Assembly: GCA_963840975.1 (NCBI GenBank)
Contig: CAWJBC010000021.1
Coordinates: forward strand, 558,001 to 622,000
Length of the DNA stretch: 64,000 nucleotides
Source of the DNA: JAADJA01 sp963840975
GTDB lineage: Bacteria > Bacteroidota > Bacteroidia > Bacteroidales > JAADJA01
Direction of reading: 5' to 3'
Positions 28,289-37,515 of the stretch are shown one piece after another; the stretch's first letter is position 1, and every line of letters begins with the position of its first letter. The notes under the pieces were generated by a model that searched no databases, was not told where the DNA came from, and was given only the letters and a program-made list of their open reading frames with translations. The translations under genes and the position numbers were made by a program.

Positions 28289-28807
28289 TTAGTCTGCTTT
28301 TACCAATACCGGGAACCTCAGTTGAGCAAGGTAAAATCCCCCGAAAAACAAGGTGCTGAAGAAAAGATCACCCAGAAATCCGTTGCTCAGGAAGGGTAAA
28401 CCGGCTATGTAGCTTTCCATCAATCCTGCCGGATTTTGAGGATAGAAAGGACTTCCCAGCCATATTGCAAAATTGGTAACAATGAAAAATAATAGGCTCG
28501 ATACTACCGAAGCTGCAATCACACTCCCGACTCCAATACGCTGCCTGAGATAAATACCAATAAAAACCACCACTGCAAAACTCGCATACACGGCTAACAT
28601 GTACTGGTGCAAACCGAGAATTAAATCGCTTACAAGCAAAGCTGCCAGCGGTATGATGAAAGCCATATTTTTATTCTGAAAATAAGCGCCACCAAACAAT
28701 GCCATCGCGGCGATAGGCGTAAAATTAGGCCAGTGCGGGATAAGGCGCATGAACGCACCAAATAAGATCAGACCTGTAACGAAAACAAATCTTGCATTTA
28801 ACTTCAT
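28289..28807 (-). CDS. DUF6580 family membrane protein
   Basis: A protein of about 172 residues with five or six membrane helices; MKLNARFVFVTGLILFGAFM begins the conserved part, followed by RLIPHWPNFTPIAAMALFGG and DLILGLHQYMLAVYASF. This is the DUF6580 pattern, related in layout to ECF-transporter S components. An open frame extends 11 codons further up to 28840; the start at 28807 was chosen because it places the first helix as in relatives. Substrate unknown. Confidence 0.8.
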   Translation of the reverse strand: MKLNARFVFVTGLILFGAFMRLIPHWPNFTPIAAMALFGGAYFQNKNMAFIIPLAALLVSDLILGLHQYMLAVYASFAVVVFIGIYLRQRIGVGSVIAASVVSSLLFFIVTNFAIWLGSPFYPQNPAGLMESYIAGLPFLSNGFLGDLFFSTLFFGGFYLAQLRFPVLVKAD

Positions 28808-29020
28808 AATATTCATTTGTGTAAACTTTTGAAAGAGCAAAAGTAATAAAAACCATATTCGTGTGAGATAAAAACAAAGATTGCTTTTAAAATGTTTTAC
28901 ACAATTGAAATTAATAATTATTGAAAGCAGGGCAAATGTATTTTGTTGAAAGGTGTATTGTGATCCAAATACTTCAAATATAATTCATTAACTGTGACCC
29001 TTATTAAGCCAAATAAATGG

Positions 29021-29028
29021 TACTTTTG
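29021..29028 (+). promoter_or_regulatory. -7 box upstream of MATE transporter
   Basis: TACTTTTG fits the TANNTTTG consensus, 43 bases before the ATG at 29072. A convincing -33 box is not seen. Confidence 0.3.
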
Positions 29029-29071
29029 CCGACACTTTTTTGTTATTATTTAGCGGTAAATCAGGAGATAA

Positions 29072-30430
29072 ATGAAGGACCTCACCACCGGTAATGCAAG
29101 CAAACTGATCCTGCAGTTTGCGACACCCATGCTGCTAGGAAATGTTTTCCAGCAACTCTACAACATTGTTGACAGCATTATCGTGGGTAATTTTATCGGC
29201 AAAGAAGCGCTTGCAGCGGTTGGAGCTTCGTTCCCTATTATTTTTACGCTCATCTCACTGGTTATTGGATTTGCGATGGGAGCTACCATCATCATTGCAC
29301 AGTACTTTGGTTCGAAGCAAATGCAAAAAGTAAAACTCACAATTGATACGTTGTACATAGTTCTTTTTTATGCTTCAGTGGCGACAACCATTATTGGGAT
29401 TTCACTTACAGGTCCGATTCTGAGGTTGATTCAGTTGCCCGAAGAAATTTTTCCGCAAGCACGGCTATATCTCATCATTTATTTATCCGGTCTGGTTTTC
29501 TTTTTTGGATTCAATGGTACTTCGGCAATTTTAAGGGGGCTGGGAGATTCAAAAACTCCGCTCTATTTTTTGATCATCGCCACACTCGCCAACATTGTTT
29601 TGGACCTGCTTTTTGTTGTTGTATTCAAATGGGGAATTGCCGGCGTAGCCATCGCAACTGTAATTTCGCAGGGAGGGGCATTTTTTACAGCCATTATTTA
29701 TCTGAACAGAACTCATCCTGTTATGCAATTTTCATTTTTCAAACTGAAGTTTGATAAAGAAATATTCTGGCAAAGTGTGAGGATAGGGCTGCCATCAGGT
29801 TTGCAACAAACATTTGTTTCACTTGGCTTGTTGGCAATTACATGGATTGTGAATCTTTTTGGTGTGAATGTGATAGCCGCCTATTCTATTGCCATGCGGA
29901 TTGATTCGCTGGCAGCGCTTCCGGCAATGAATTTTTCGGCAGCATTGTCAACTTTTGTGGGGCAAAACATCGGTGCGAATAAAATAGAAAGGGTAAGAGC
30001 CGGTCTGATTTCCACCCTTAAAATGACTACTTTGATTTCCGTTTTCTTTTCGGTTGTGGCTATTTTGTTTTCAGGGTTTTTAATGGGATTATTCACTAAT
30101 GATCAGGAGGTTATCGCCATCGGTAAAAAATACCTCATTATCGTCAGTTCATTTTATATCTTTTTCTCCACTTTATTTATCATTAACGGGGTAATGCGGG
30201 GAGCAGGCGACACGCTCATCCCTATGTTCATCACATTGTTTGCGCTATGGTTTGTCCGGGTGCCTGTTGCCTGGTTACTTTCGAGACAAATCGGCGAAAC
30301 CGGTATCTGGTGGTCCATTCCCATCGGCTGGTTCATTGGTATGACCATGGGGATTTTCTATTATTGGCTGGGACGGTGGAAAAAGAAATCGGTTATTAAA
30401 CATGAAGAACCTTTTGCCGGGAGTGATTGA
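29072..30430 (+). CDS. MATE family efflux transporter
   Basis: A 452-residue membrane protein with twelve predicted helices in two six-helix bundles. The N-terminus MKDLTTGNASKLILQFATPM and following QQLYNIVDSIIVGNFIGKEA are typical of the MATE (DinF/NorM-like) family, as is LRGLGDSKTPL in the first half and VMRGAGDTLIPM in the second. It exports drugs or metabolites using a sodium or proton gradient; the substrate is unknown. It stands alone with its own upstream region and ends 30 bases from the convergent patatin gene. Confidence 0.94.
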   Translation: MKDLTTGNASKLILQFATPMLLGNVFQQLYNIVDSIIVGNFIGKEALAAVGASFPIIFTLISLVIGFAMGATIIIAQYFGSKQMQKVKLTIDTLYIVLFYASVATTIIGISLTGPILRLIQLPEEIFPQARLYLIIYLSGLVFFFGFNGTSAILRGLGDSKTPLYFLIIATLANIVLDLLFVVVFKWGIAGVAIATVISQGGAFFTAIIYLNRTHPVMQFSFFKLKFDKEIFWQSVRIGLPSGLQQTFVSLGLLAITWIVNLFGVNVIAAYSIAMRIDSLAALPAMNFSAALSTFVGQNIGANKIERVRAGLISTLKMTTLISVFFSVVAILFSGFLMGLFTNDQEVIAIGKKYLIIVSSFYIFFSTLFIINGVMRGAGDTLIPMFITLFALWFVRVPVAWLLSRQIGETGIWWSIPIGWFIGMTMGIFYYWLGRWKKKSVIKHEEPFAGSD

Positions 30431-30460
30431 ATTTTTTCGGTGTTGATTCAGCCCTGAATG

Positions 30461-31345
30461 TCAAATTACAGACGGTTTGGTTGTTTTGGCAAAATATGCC
30501 CGGCATTGTTTCCTGCCGTATTCTATCATTTCTTCTGAGCGGTGAAAACCGAAAATTTCGCACGAATCCTTTGAAATCTCCAAGAGGATGTCGGGTTTGT
30601 GTTTTTCAAGAGCATATTGAGTCAATTTCATTTGCATGGTATAAATGGATTCGGTGATCAGATCGAAATAACCAATTCCCTTATCGGTTTCCTTGCTTAT
30701 GCTTGACCATTTCCGGTTAATCAACTCTTTTGCTTTCAGGTAGGTTGTTTCGTGTTCAACAACGATTTTAGGCAACCTTGATTTTTGGTAGGGAATGTCG
30801 GAATTCAGATCAACCGCAACGAGCAGGTCGTTTTCAGTTCTTGCAACACAATCCAACGGCAGAGGATTTAATACGCCTCCATCCACCATGTCAATGCCAT
30901 TGTACTCCATCGGTTTCAGGACGGTTGGAATGGAAACAGAAGCCCGGATAGCCTCAATCAGGTTGCCCGACTTAAATATAATTTCTTTGTGATTTTTAAT
31001 GTCAACTGCCACAGCAGCATAAGGAATATTGAGATTTTCAATGTCTGTGTCCAATAGAAATTCGTGAAGTTTGGTAAAAACTTTTTCTCCCTTGATGATC
31101 CCTTTTTTGCTTATGGCAAAATCCATCAGCTTAAATATATCATATTTGCCGATTTGGGTAACCCAGGCTTTGAATTCAGGGAGTTTGCCCGAAGCATAAA
31201 CACCTGCAACCAGTGATCCGATTGAAGTGCCCGCTACAGAGGTGATGACATATCCCCTTTTCTGCAATTCCTCAATGATGCCAATTTGCGCCATTCCCCT
31301 TGCACCTCCGCCGGATAAAACCAATGCCACATTTTTCGTTTCCAT
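30461..31345 (-). CDS. Patatin-like phospholipase (RssA/YchK type)
   Basis: A 294-residue cytoplasmic patatin. The oxyanion loop is SGGGARGMAQ at residues 11-20, the nucleophile Ser41 lies in AGTSIGSLVAG and the second dyad residue Asp155 in MVDGGVLNPLP. It would hydrolyse acyl ester bonds of phospholipids or lysophospholipids. It is the third gene of a minus-strand run with a SagB-like oxidoreductase and a phosphopantetheinyl transferase (9-base gap to the latter). Confidence 0.92.
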   Translation of the reverse strand: METKNVALVLSGGGARGMAQIGIIEELQKRGYVITSVAGTSIGSLVAGVYASGKLPEFKAWVTQIGKYDIFKLMDFAISKKGIIKGEKVFTKLHEFLLDTDIENLNIPYAAVAVDIKNHKEIIFKSGNLIEAIRASVSIPTVLKPMEYNGIDMVDGGVLNPLPLDCVARTENDLLVAVDLNSDIPYQKSRLPKIVVEHETTYLKAKELINRKWSSISKETDKGIGYFDLITESIYTMQMKLTQYALEKHKPDILLEISKDSCEIFGFHRSEEMIEYGRKQCRAYFAKTTKPSVI

Positions 31346-31354
31346 CGCTTAATT

Positions 31355-32041
31355 TTATTTACGGATAAAATCATCAACAATTATCCATTCAACTTTCTCT
31401 GTAAAATTATTTTTGAACGAACACACCGAAAGTTTATATCCCTTATCAAGTGGATATTGTCTGAAATAAGCGGATGGTTTCCCTGCTTTTCCTCTTTCCT
31501 TTATTCTGATATCAGCGCCTTTGTGGTAAATTGTAAATGAACTGAGAGAGCGGGTCAAACCGGTACCGATAAGTTTCAGATAACTCTCTTTTAACGTCCA
31601 CAAGTCAAAAAAATAATCGAGTTTTTCGTCACCTGATTTAGAGTTTAATAACCTGACTTCTTCGGTTGAGAAAAATCGCTCTGCAATCCGGTAGTTAATG
31701 GGTCTGATCTCTTCCACATCAATCCCAACTTCTTCTTTACCATAAGCCATTACCACCCAGTTTCCGGAATGAGATAGATTGAACTGAGCCTGCTTGCTTT
31801 CTAGGAAAGGCTTTCCGTTTTTTGATTTATTATAAATGATTGCTTTGCCATCCAATCCTAATTTTTGCTGCAGGATGAACCGCGATAAAAGCTCCCCGAA
31901 AAGTGATCGCTGCGCTCCGGCAGTCCTTTTAAACCGGGAGATAAAACTCCTGTTTGATTCGGGCAAAAGATCAAGCAGCAATTCCTTTTTGTCAAGGAAA
32001 TCCTGATCATCGAGCAACCGGATGGCGAATACTTCAGTCAT
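31355..32041 (-). CDS. 4'-phosphopantetheinyl transferase superfamily protein (Sfp type)
   Basis: A 228-residue PPTase with the two family signatures VGIDVEEIRP and DLWTLKESYLKLIGTGL, which hold the magnesium and CoA ligands, plus FNLSHSGNWVVMA between them. It transfers the phosphopantetheine arm of CoA to a serine on acyl or peptidyl carrier proteins. The partner carrier is not in the window. It lies three bases after the SagB-like gene and nine before the patatin gene, so the three are probably one operon. Whether it serves fatty acid synthesis or a secondary pathway is unknown. Confidence 0.92.
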   Translation of the reverse strand: MTEVFAIRLLDDQDFLDKKELLLDLLPESNRSFISRFKRTAGAQRSLFGELLSRFILQQKLGLDGKAIIYNKSKNGKPFLESKQAQFNLSHSGNWVVMAYGKEEVGIDVEEIRPINYRIAERFFSTEEVRLLNSKSGDEKLDYFFDLWTLKESYLKLIGTGLTRSLSSFTIYHKGADIRIKERGKAGKPSAYFRQYPLDKGYKLSVCSFKNNFTEKVEWIIVDDFIRK

Positions 32042-32044
32042 GTT

Positions 32045-32796
32045 TTAAAATTTTCCAATGGGCATGATGTACAACGGTTCTTCGTTGCCGGGCAACTGCA
32101 TCACTATGCTCACCATGTCGTCAGTAAAAGCGCCTACCGCACAGGTTCCCAGGTTCAGGGCATAAGCCTGGAGGTAAACATTTTGTGCCGAATGTCCCAG
32201 GTCAATGCAGACGTATCTCTCGCGTCCGCGCTTACCATATTTATTAGTGGTCCTGCTGAAAACTGCTGAGTAAACGAGTGATACCGGCGCTGTTTCGATG
32301 AATTTCTGATCCGTGGCGGCTTGTGCAAGTTCTTTTCTTACATCACCTTTTGAAATCAATTCCAAGGTATGATTTTCGGAATGGTATTTATAAATCCCAC
32401 TGCTCAAACCCGTTACTTTGCCGGCTACGAGGTAAATCTCCAGCGGATAAAGCCCTCCGGCAGACGGGGCTGTTCTGAGTCCTCCGCGCAAGAAAGATGG
32501 CGACGAACGATCCTCCGTAACGCCATAAGCAGCCCACAGCATTTGGGAAACCTGTTCAAGGGTAAGGGCTTCATCCTTAAATTCCCGATGGAGCGCCGGT
32601 TGAGCATGGATTCTTCCACCGAAACCTTCGATGTTAACCTGGGTTCGGGTAAGTCCACAGTTGTTCCGGATTGTGGATTGGGCGTTGCCTGCATAGTTTT
32701 TAAGTTTTGTTCGTCAGTATGAAAAGACACACTTAGTAAAAAAGCAAAAATAATCAATAATGATCCGTAAACCCGTTCCTTTGTTTTCATTTGCAA
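32045..32796 (-). pseudogene. SagB/nitroreductase-like oxidoreductase, split by one frameshift near 32587
   Basis: The N-terminal frame has a membrane or signal segment (ERVYGSLLIIFAFLLSVSFH) and KVSVEESMLNRRSI. The C-terminal frame continues with MLWAAYGVTEDRSSPSFLRG, then LRTAPSAGGLYPLEIYLV, the hallmark of SagB-type FMN-dependent dehydrogenases, and CIDLGHSAQNVYLQAYALNL. A one-base loss in the CCCGAT stretch at 32584-32590 separates them; restoring it gives the expected RRSI-x-EFKDEALTLEQVSQ. Such enzymes bind FMN, oxidise azolines in peptide maturation in some organisms, and act as nitroreductases in others. No cyclodehydratase or precursor peptide is present, so a role in peptide modification is not supported. 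Confidence 0.82.
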
Positions 32797-33010
32797 AAGT
32801 ATTTAAATCCAAAAATAACTTAAAAAACCATAAGTCATGAATTCAATCACAGGAATGAAACCACAAGGCAAATTTTGGAAACTTATTCCGCAGTAGAGAT
32901 GAGGAGTATTAAACCTTCCGCCTGCGGCGGGATTGTTCAACTTATGCCACAGGCATCCATAAGGGACAAATTTCTCCTAATGAGTCCTTCGGACAATGCA
33001 CTGCGTTTTT

Positions 33011-33054
33011 ATCCCGAATATCGGGATGAGTTTCACGAATAAAATCTAAATTTG
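33011..33054 (+). promoter_or_regulatory. Hairpin and -7 box upstream of GT22 gene
   Basis: A perfect inverted repeat ATCCCGA-ATA-TCGGGAT (33011-33027) is followed by TAAATTTG (33047-33054), which fits the TANNTTTG -7 box 24 bases before the ATG at 33078. The inverted repeat could be an operator or just an interspersed repeat. Confidence 0.3.
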
Positions 33055-33077
33055 TACATCTTTAAAATTGATCTTTA

Positions 33078-34601
33078 ATGAAAAACCGGCTCATCGAAAT
33101 GTGGGAACAGCAGCCCCTGAAACTGATACTGTTAGTGGCAATATTGTTGCGCCTTGTGGCAGCCATCTTTTCGAAGGGGTATGGTATGCACGATGATCAT
33201 TTTCTGGTTCTTGAGCCTGCACAGTCGTGGGTTGACGGATACGACTACAACAAATGGCTTCCCGGAAGCAATGCTACTCCCAATCCTTCCGGTCACAGCT
33301 TTTTCTATGTCGGTGTCCACTATCTGATATTGCTTTTTATGAAGTACGCAGGTGTTTTCAACCCGCAAACCAAAATGTTTATCATCCGTTTGCTACATGG
33401 GGCTTTCTCACTCATTACCGTTTATTTCGGGTACAGGATCACGTTAAAGCTTTCTGATCAGAAAACTGCACGGCTGACAGGTTTGTTGCTTGCTGTGTTA
33501 TGGTTTATGCCCTTCCTCAGCGTCCGTAACCTTGTCGAAATAGTTTGCATTCCCTTTTTGATTTATGGAACATGGCTGATCATTGATAACCTGGACAAGG
33601 AAAACCGCATGAAATATATCTTTTATGCAGGTTTAATCATCGGATTAGGCTTTTCAGTCCGGTTTCAAATCATCACCTTCGCCTTCGGGGTCGGTCTTGC
33701 ATTACTTATAAAACTCAGGTGGAAAGAGGCATTACTTTACGGAGCCGGGTTTTTTCTTTCGGCTGTCGCCTTGCAGGGAGGCATTGACTATTTCGTTTGG
33801 GGCAAACCCTTCGTGGAGCTATCAGAATACATCCGGTACAATGCCGAAAATGCAACAGCTTACATTACAAATTCGTGGTACAATTATATTTTGTTGATAC
33901 TCGGAGCATTGATTCCTCCTGTGAGTATTTTTCTGTTTATCGGTTTTTTCAGGTCGTGGCGAAAGCAGCTCGTGCTTTTTCTACCGGCGTTTATATTTTT
34001 ACTCTTTCATTCTGTTTTCCCCAACAAACAAGAGCGGTTCATCTTTCCGATCATACCTTTTATTGTAATATTGGGAATGATCGGCTGGCAGGATTACCTG
34101 TTGAAGGGTAAGTTTTATAAACCCGGAGTAAAGTTCCTGAAAACTTCATGGATTATTTTCTGGCTAATAAACATTATTGTATTGTTTCCTGTTTCGGTAA
34201 TGTATTCAAAAAAAGCACGGGTAGAAGCTATGTCGTTCTTGTCTCAATTTCAAAATGTCGAAAGGATTTTGGTCGAAAATTCGGTGAGCAATAACATTCC
34301 AATGAGCCCGGTTTTTTATACCGGTCAAAAGGTTTATGATTACTCGGTGACATCTGATAATCCCCTGAGCAGCTTTTCGGAGAACGTAAGATTGGTGAGG
34401 GAATACCAGCCACGGTTTATCTTGTTTCTGGAACCTGAAAACCTCGATCGCCGTGTTTCCGCAATAAAAGAAGTGTACCCAAACATTGTTTATGAAACCA
34501 CCATCAACCCGGGATTGATTGACAAAATATTGTACCAACTGAATCCGCGCAATGCAAATCAAACAATTGTAATTTATAGAAACAGGGATTTCTATCCTTA
34601 A
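33078..34601 (+). CDS. GT22-like (Alg9/PIG-B-type) mannosyltransferase
   Basis: A 507-residue polytopic protein with about ten helices. The luminal/periplasmic acidic motif HDDHFLVLEPAQSWVDGYDY near residues 38-57 matches the HDE-type signature of glycosyltransferase family 22, and FPNKQERFIFPIIPFIVILG near 310 matches the conserved late helix. It probably adds a sugar from a polyprenyl-phosphate donor to an envelope glycan. It ends 6 bases before ligA, so the two may be co-transcribed without sharing a function. Confidence 0.8.
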   Translation: MKNRLIEMWEQQPLKLILLVAILLRLVAAIFSKGYGMHDDHFLVLEPAQSWVDGYDYNKWLPGSNATPNPSGHSFFYVGVHYLILLFMKYAGVFNPQTKMFIIRLLHGAFSLITVYFGYRITLKLSDQKTARLTGLLLAVLWFMPFLSVRNLVEIVCIPFLIYGTWLIIDNLDKENRMKYIFYAGLIIGLGFSVRFQIITFAFGVGLALLIKLRWKEALLYGAGFFLSAVALQGGIDYFVWGKPFVELSEYIRYNAENATAYITNSWYNYILLILGALIPPVSIFLFIGFFRSWRKQLVLFLPAFIFLLFHSVFPNKQERFIFPIIPFIVILGMIGWQDYLLKGKFYKPGVKFLKTSWIIFWLINIIVLFPVSVMYSKKARVEAMSFLSQFQNVERILVENSVSNNIPMSPVFYTGQKVYDYSVTSDNPLSSFSENVRLVREYQPRFILFLEPENLDRRVSAIKEVYPNIVYETTINPGLIDKILYQLNPRNANQTIVIYRNRDFYP

Positions 34602-34607
34602 TGTTTT

Positions 34608-36658
34608 ATGGAAAAAGAAACTGCAAAATCGAGGATACAAGAGTTGACCGACGCACTGAACGATCACAATCACAGGTATTACGTGCTTTCAAAACCTGTA
34701 ATCAGCGATTATGATTTCGACATGCTGCTCGAAGAGTTAACCCGGCTCGAAACGGAATACCCTGAATTGGTATTACCCGATTCGCCCACCAAAAGAGTTG
34801 GAGGGGAGATCACCCGCGAATTTAAGCAGGTAGCGCATACCTATCCCATGCTCTCTTTGTCCAATACCTACTCAGAAGAAGAGATCAGGGAGTTTGAGAA
34901 TAGAGTATTCAAAGCCATTGGTTCCGCGGTAGAATATGTGTGTGAATTGAAATATGATGGCGTCTCCATCAGTCTTACTTATATTGAGGGCGCTTTGATG
35001 AGTGCGGTAACGCGTGGCGACGGCATCCGAGGTGATGATGTGACTACCAACATTAAAACCATCAAGTCCATCCCCTTAAAATTAAAGGGAGATTATCCCG
35101 ATAAATTTGTGATCCGTGGTGAAATTTTTATGTCCAAAGAAGGGTTTGCCCGCCTGAATGCAGAACGTATCGAAAATGGCGAAGAACCTTTTGCCAATCC
35201 AAGGAATTCAACTTCCGGAACCATAAAAATGCAGGATTCATCAGAAGTAGCAAGGAGACCGCTTGATTGTTTCCTGTATTCAATTACCGGAGAAAACCTA
35301 CCCTTTAATAACCACTATGATAATCTAATAAAGGCGCGCGAATGGGGATTTAAGGTTCCCCGTTACCTTGCCAAATGCAGGAATATTGACGAAGTGATGG
35401 ATTTTATTCATGAGTGGGATGCCGGAAGGCAGGATTTGCCATTCGAAATTGACGGGGTGGTGATAAAAGTGAATGATTTGCTCTTGCAGGATGAACTTGG
35501 CTTTACGGCTAAATCGCCGCGCTGGGCTATCGCTTATAAATTTAAAGCCGAAAGGGTTTCAACCAGACTGAACAGCATTACCTACCAGGTGGGTCGAACC
35601 GGCGCCATTACGCCTGTTGCGAATCTTGAACCGGTTCAGCTTGCCGGAACGGTTGTTAAACGAGCTACCCTTCACAATGCCGATATCATCGAAGCTTTGG
35701 ATGTGCGCGAAGGTGATATTGTTTTCGTTGAAAAGGGAGGTGAGATCATTCCGAAAATTGTTGGAGTGGATGAATCGCAGCGGTTAGCTGGTTCTGAAAA
35801 GTTGAAATTTATTGATCGCTGTCCTGAATGCGATACCCTGCTTACAAGAACAGAAGGCGAATCTGCATGGTATTGTCCAAACGAGGAAGGTTGTCCACCT
35901 CAGATCAAAGGGCGTATCGAGCATTTTATCAGCCGGAATGCAATGAATATTGACAGCCTGGGTGAAGGGAAGGTGGAGATGCTGTTTGATAACCAACTTA
36001 TCTATGATCCTTCCGATTTATATTACCTGACTTACGATCAGTTGTTGGGACTTGGAAAAAGTGATTGAGGCAGAAGAAGACAAAAAGGACAAAGAAAATC
36101 AGCTTTAGGGAAAAAACAGTGACCAATATCTTAAACGGAATAGAAGCATCGAAACAAGTCCCATTCGACAGGGTTTTGTATGCGCTGGGGATAAGGTACG
36201 TGGGGCAAACAGTGGCGAAGAAACTGGCAACGCATTACCGCGACATTGAGTTGCTAAAGCGCGTAACTGTTGAGGAACTGATACTGGTAGATGAGATCGG
36301 GGAGAAGATAGCTGGGTCGGTGATGGAATTCTTTGGAAAAGAAAAAAACCTGAATATCATCGAGCGGCTGAAGATGAAAGGCGTACAATTTGAGATGTCA
36401 AAATCCCCGGAACCTTTGTCGGATAAGCTGCAAGGAAAGACGATAGTTGCGAGCGGCAGGCTGGAGCATTTCAGCCGGGGTGAGATTGAAGAAACAATCA
36501 GGCAGCATGGCGGAAAACCGGCATCATCGGTATCCAAAAAGACGGATTACCTGTTGGCAGGGGAAAATGTGGGACCGAATAAGCTGGAGAAGGCAAAGGA
36601 ATTGAATGTTCGAATAATAAACGAAGAGGAATTTAGGAAAATGATTGAAAGGGAGTAG
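34608..36658 (+). pseudogene. ligA: NAD-dependent DNA ligase LigA, split by two one-base insertions
   Basis: All LigA domains are present: the Ia and adenylation domains with nucleophile Lys115 in CELKYDGVSIS, the OB fold, the four-cysteine zinc finger (CPECDTLLT ... WYCPNEEGCPP), the HhH domain (FDRVLYALGIRYVGQTVAKK) and a C-terminal BRCT (LQGKTIVASGRLEHFSRGEI). The first frame ends at 36068. Removing one base near 36054 gives LEKVIEAEEDKKDK, and removing a second near 36094 gives KISFREKTVTNILNGIEASK, rejoining the last frame. The corrected length, about 680 residues, is normal. LigA is essential in bacteria, so both insertions are most likely sequence errors; the annotation should be one ligA gene. 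Confidence 0.93.
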
Positions 36659-36830
36659 TTCGAGGTTTGACCCGCCCGACTGAACTCCGTCAGCCGTTCG
36701 GGCGGGAGTTGGAGATTCGAAGATTGACCATGCCTAAAAAAGGTTGACCGGCTTGGAAAAGTTCTAACCACAAGGTACACAATGGCTTTACACCAGGGGC
36801 ACAAGAAAAAAGGTAACTCCTGAGAAGTGT

Positions 36831-36851
36831 GTTGCACGCAGAGGCGCGGAG
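36831..36851 (+). repeat. 21-base direct repeat, copy 1
   Basis: GTTGCACGCAGAGGCGCGGAG; identical to 37019-37039, 188 bases downstream. Confidence 0.8.
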
Positions 36852-36940
36852 GAATGATGAAGATTTTTGAAATTGGATTGGGCTGAGAATGATTTTAGGG
36901 AGGAGGTAGTCATGAAGACAATGCCCAACTAGTTCAAAAG

Positions 36941-37008
36941 GCTCCGTTAGGAGCGAAATGTTGGTAGAAAATAATGTCCTAATAAATTTTTACAGCGCCG
37001 TAGGTGCT
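36941..37008 (+). repeat. Pair of short CCGT(T)AGG hairpins
   Basis: GCTCC-GTTA-GGAGC at 36941-36954 and AGCGCC-GTA-GGTGCT at 36994-37008 share the layout stem, GTA-type loop, stem, then GAAATGTT or GAATGTTT. I recall similar modules scattered through Bacteroidota genomes. Confidence 0.5.
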
Positions 37009-37018
37009 GAATGTTTTT

Positions 37019-37039
37019 GTTGCACGCAGAGGCGCGGAG
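37019..37039 (+). repeat. 21-base direct repeat, copy 2
   Basis: GTTGCACGCAGAGGCGCGGAG; identical to 36831-36851. Confidence 0.8.
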
Positions 37040-37515
37040 TCGCAGGGGAAAAATGATGATTTTCTGGAAGGATGCGGTTTTAGAGACTATGCCCAATAAG
37101 GGATTACGAGGCGGATTTGGAGAGGAGAATCATTAAATCTTATCATATCTCATATCGGATTTTCAGGAAAGTTCATTCAGAAATGCATTTTCAGGACAAG
37201 ACAACGCGAAAAACATTCGCCCAACCAACGATTCGACCGGCTCATTGCAGGTTTCAAGTATCACCTCCCTAATCCCACCTTAAAGGAGGGAGTGAAAAAC
37301 GAAGGAGATACCCACTCCCAAGCAAGAAAGTCTGCATAAACACTAAAGCATTAAAAAGATTTCAGTAACTCCCTGGAAAGCATCACGTATAACTATATGA
37401 AGAAGGCAAAGAAAGACATTATGATAAGATAGTGCCAAAAAATTTAAGTTTTGATGCCTGACTGAAAACATAAAATAAATTATTGAAGACATCAAAAAAC
37501 TTAATTCTTTGTCCG

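Larger units (their letters stand above)
36659..37515. other. Intergenic region with short hairpins and a duplicated 21-mer
   Basis: About 860 bases without a supportable gene. It holds CCCGCCCGA...TCGGGCGGG (36671-36706), a CCGTTAGG-type hairpin GCTCC-GTTA-GGAGC (36941-36954), a related AGCGCC-GTA-GGTGCT (36994-37008), each followed by AATGTT, and two copies of GTTGCACGCAGAGGCGCGGAG. These look like interspersed non-coding repeats. Confidence 0.6.

Noticed and set aside
31355..32796. Azoline-containing peptide (RiPP) cluster around the SagB-like gene
   Set aside because: No cyclodehydratase (SagC/D), precursor peptide or dedicated exporter is adjacent.
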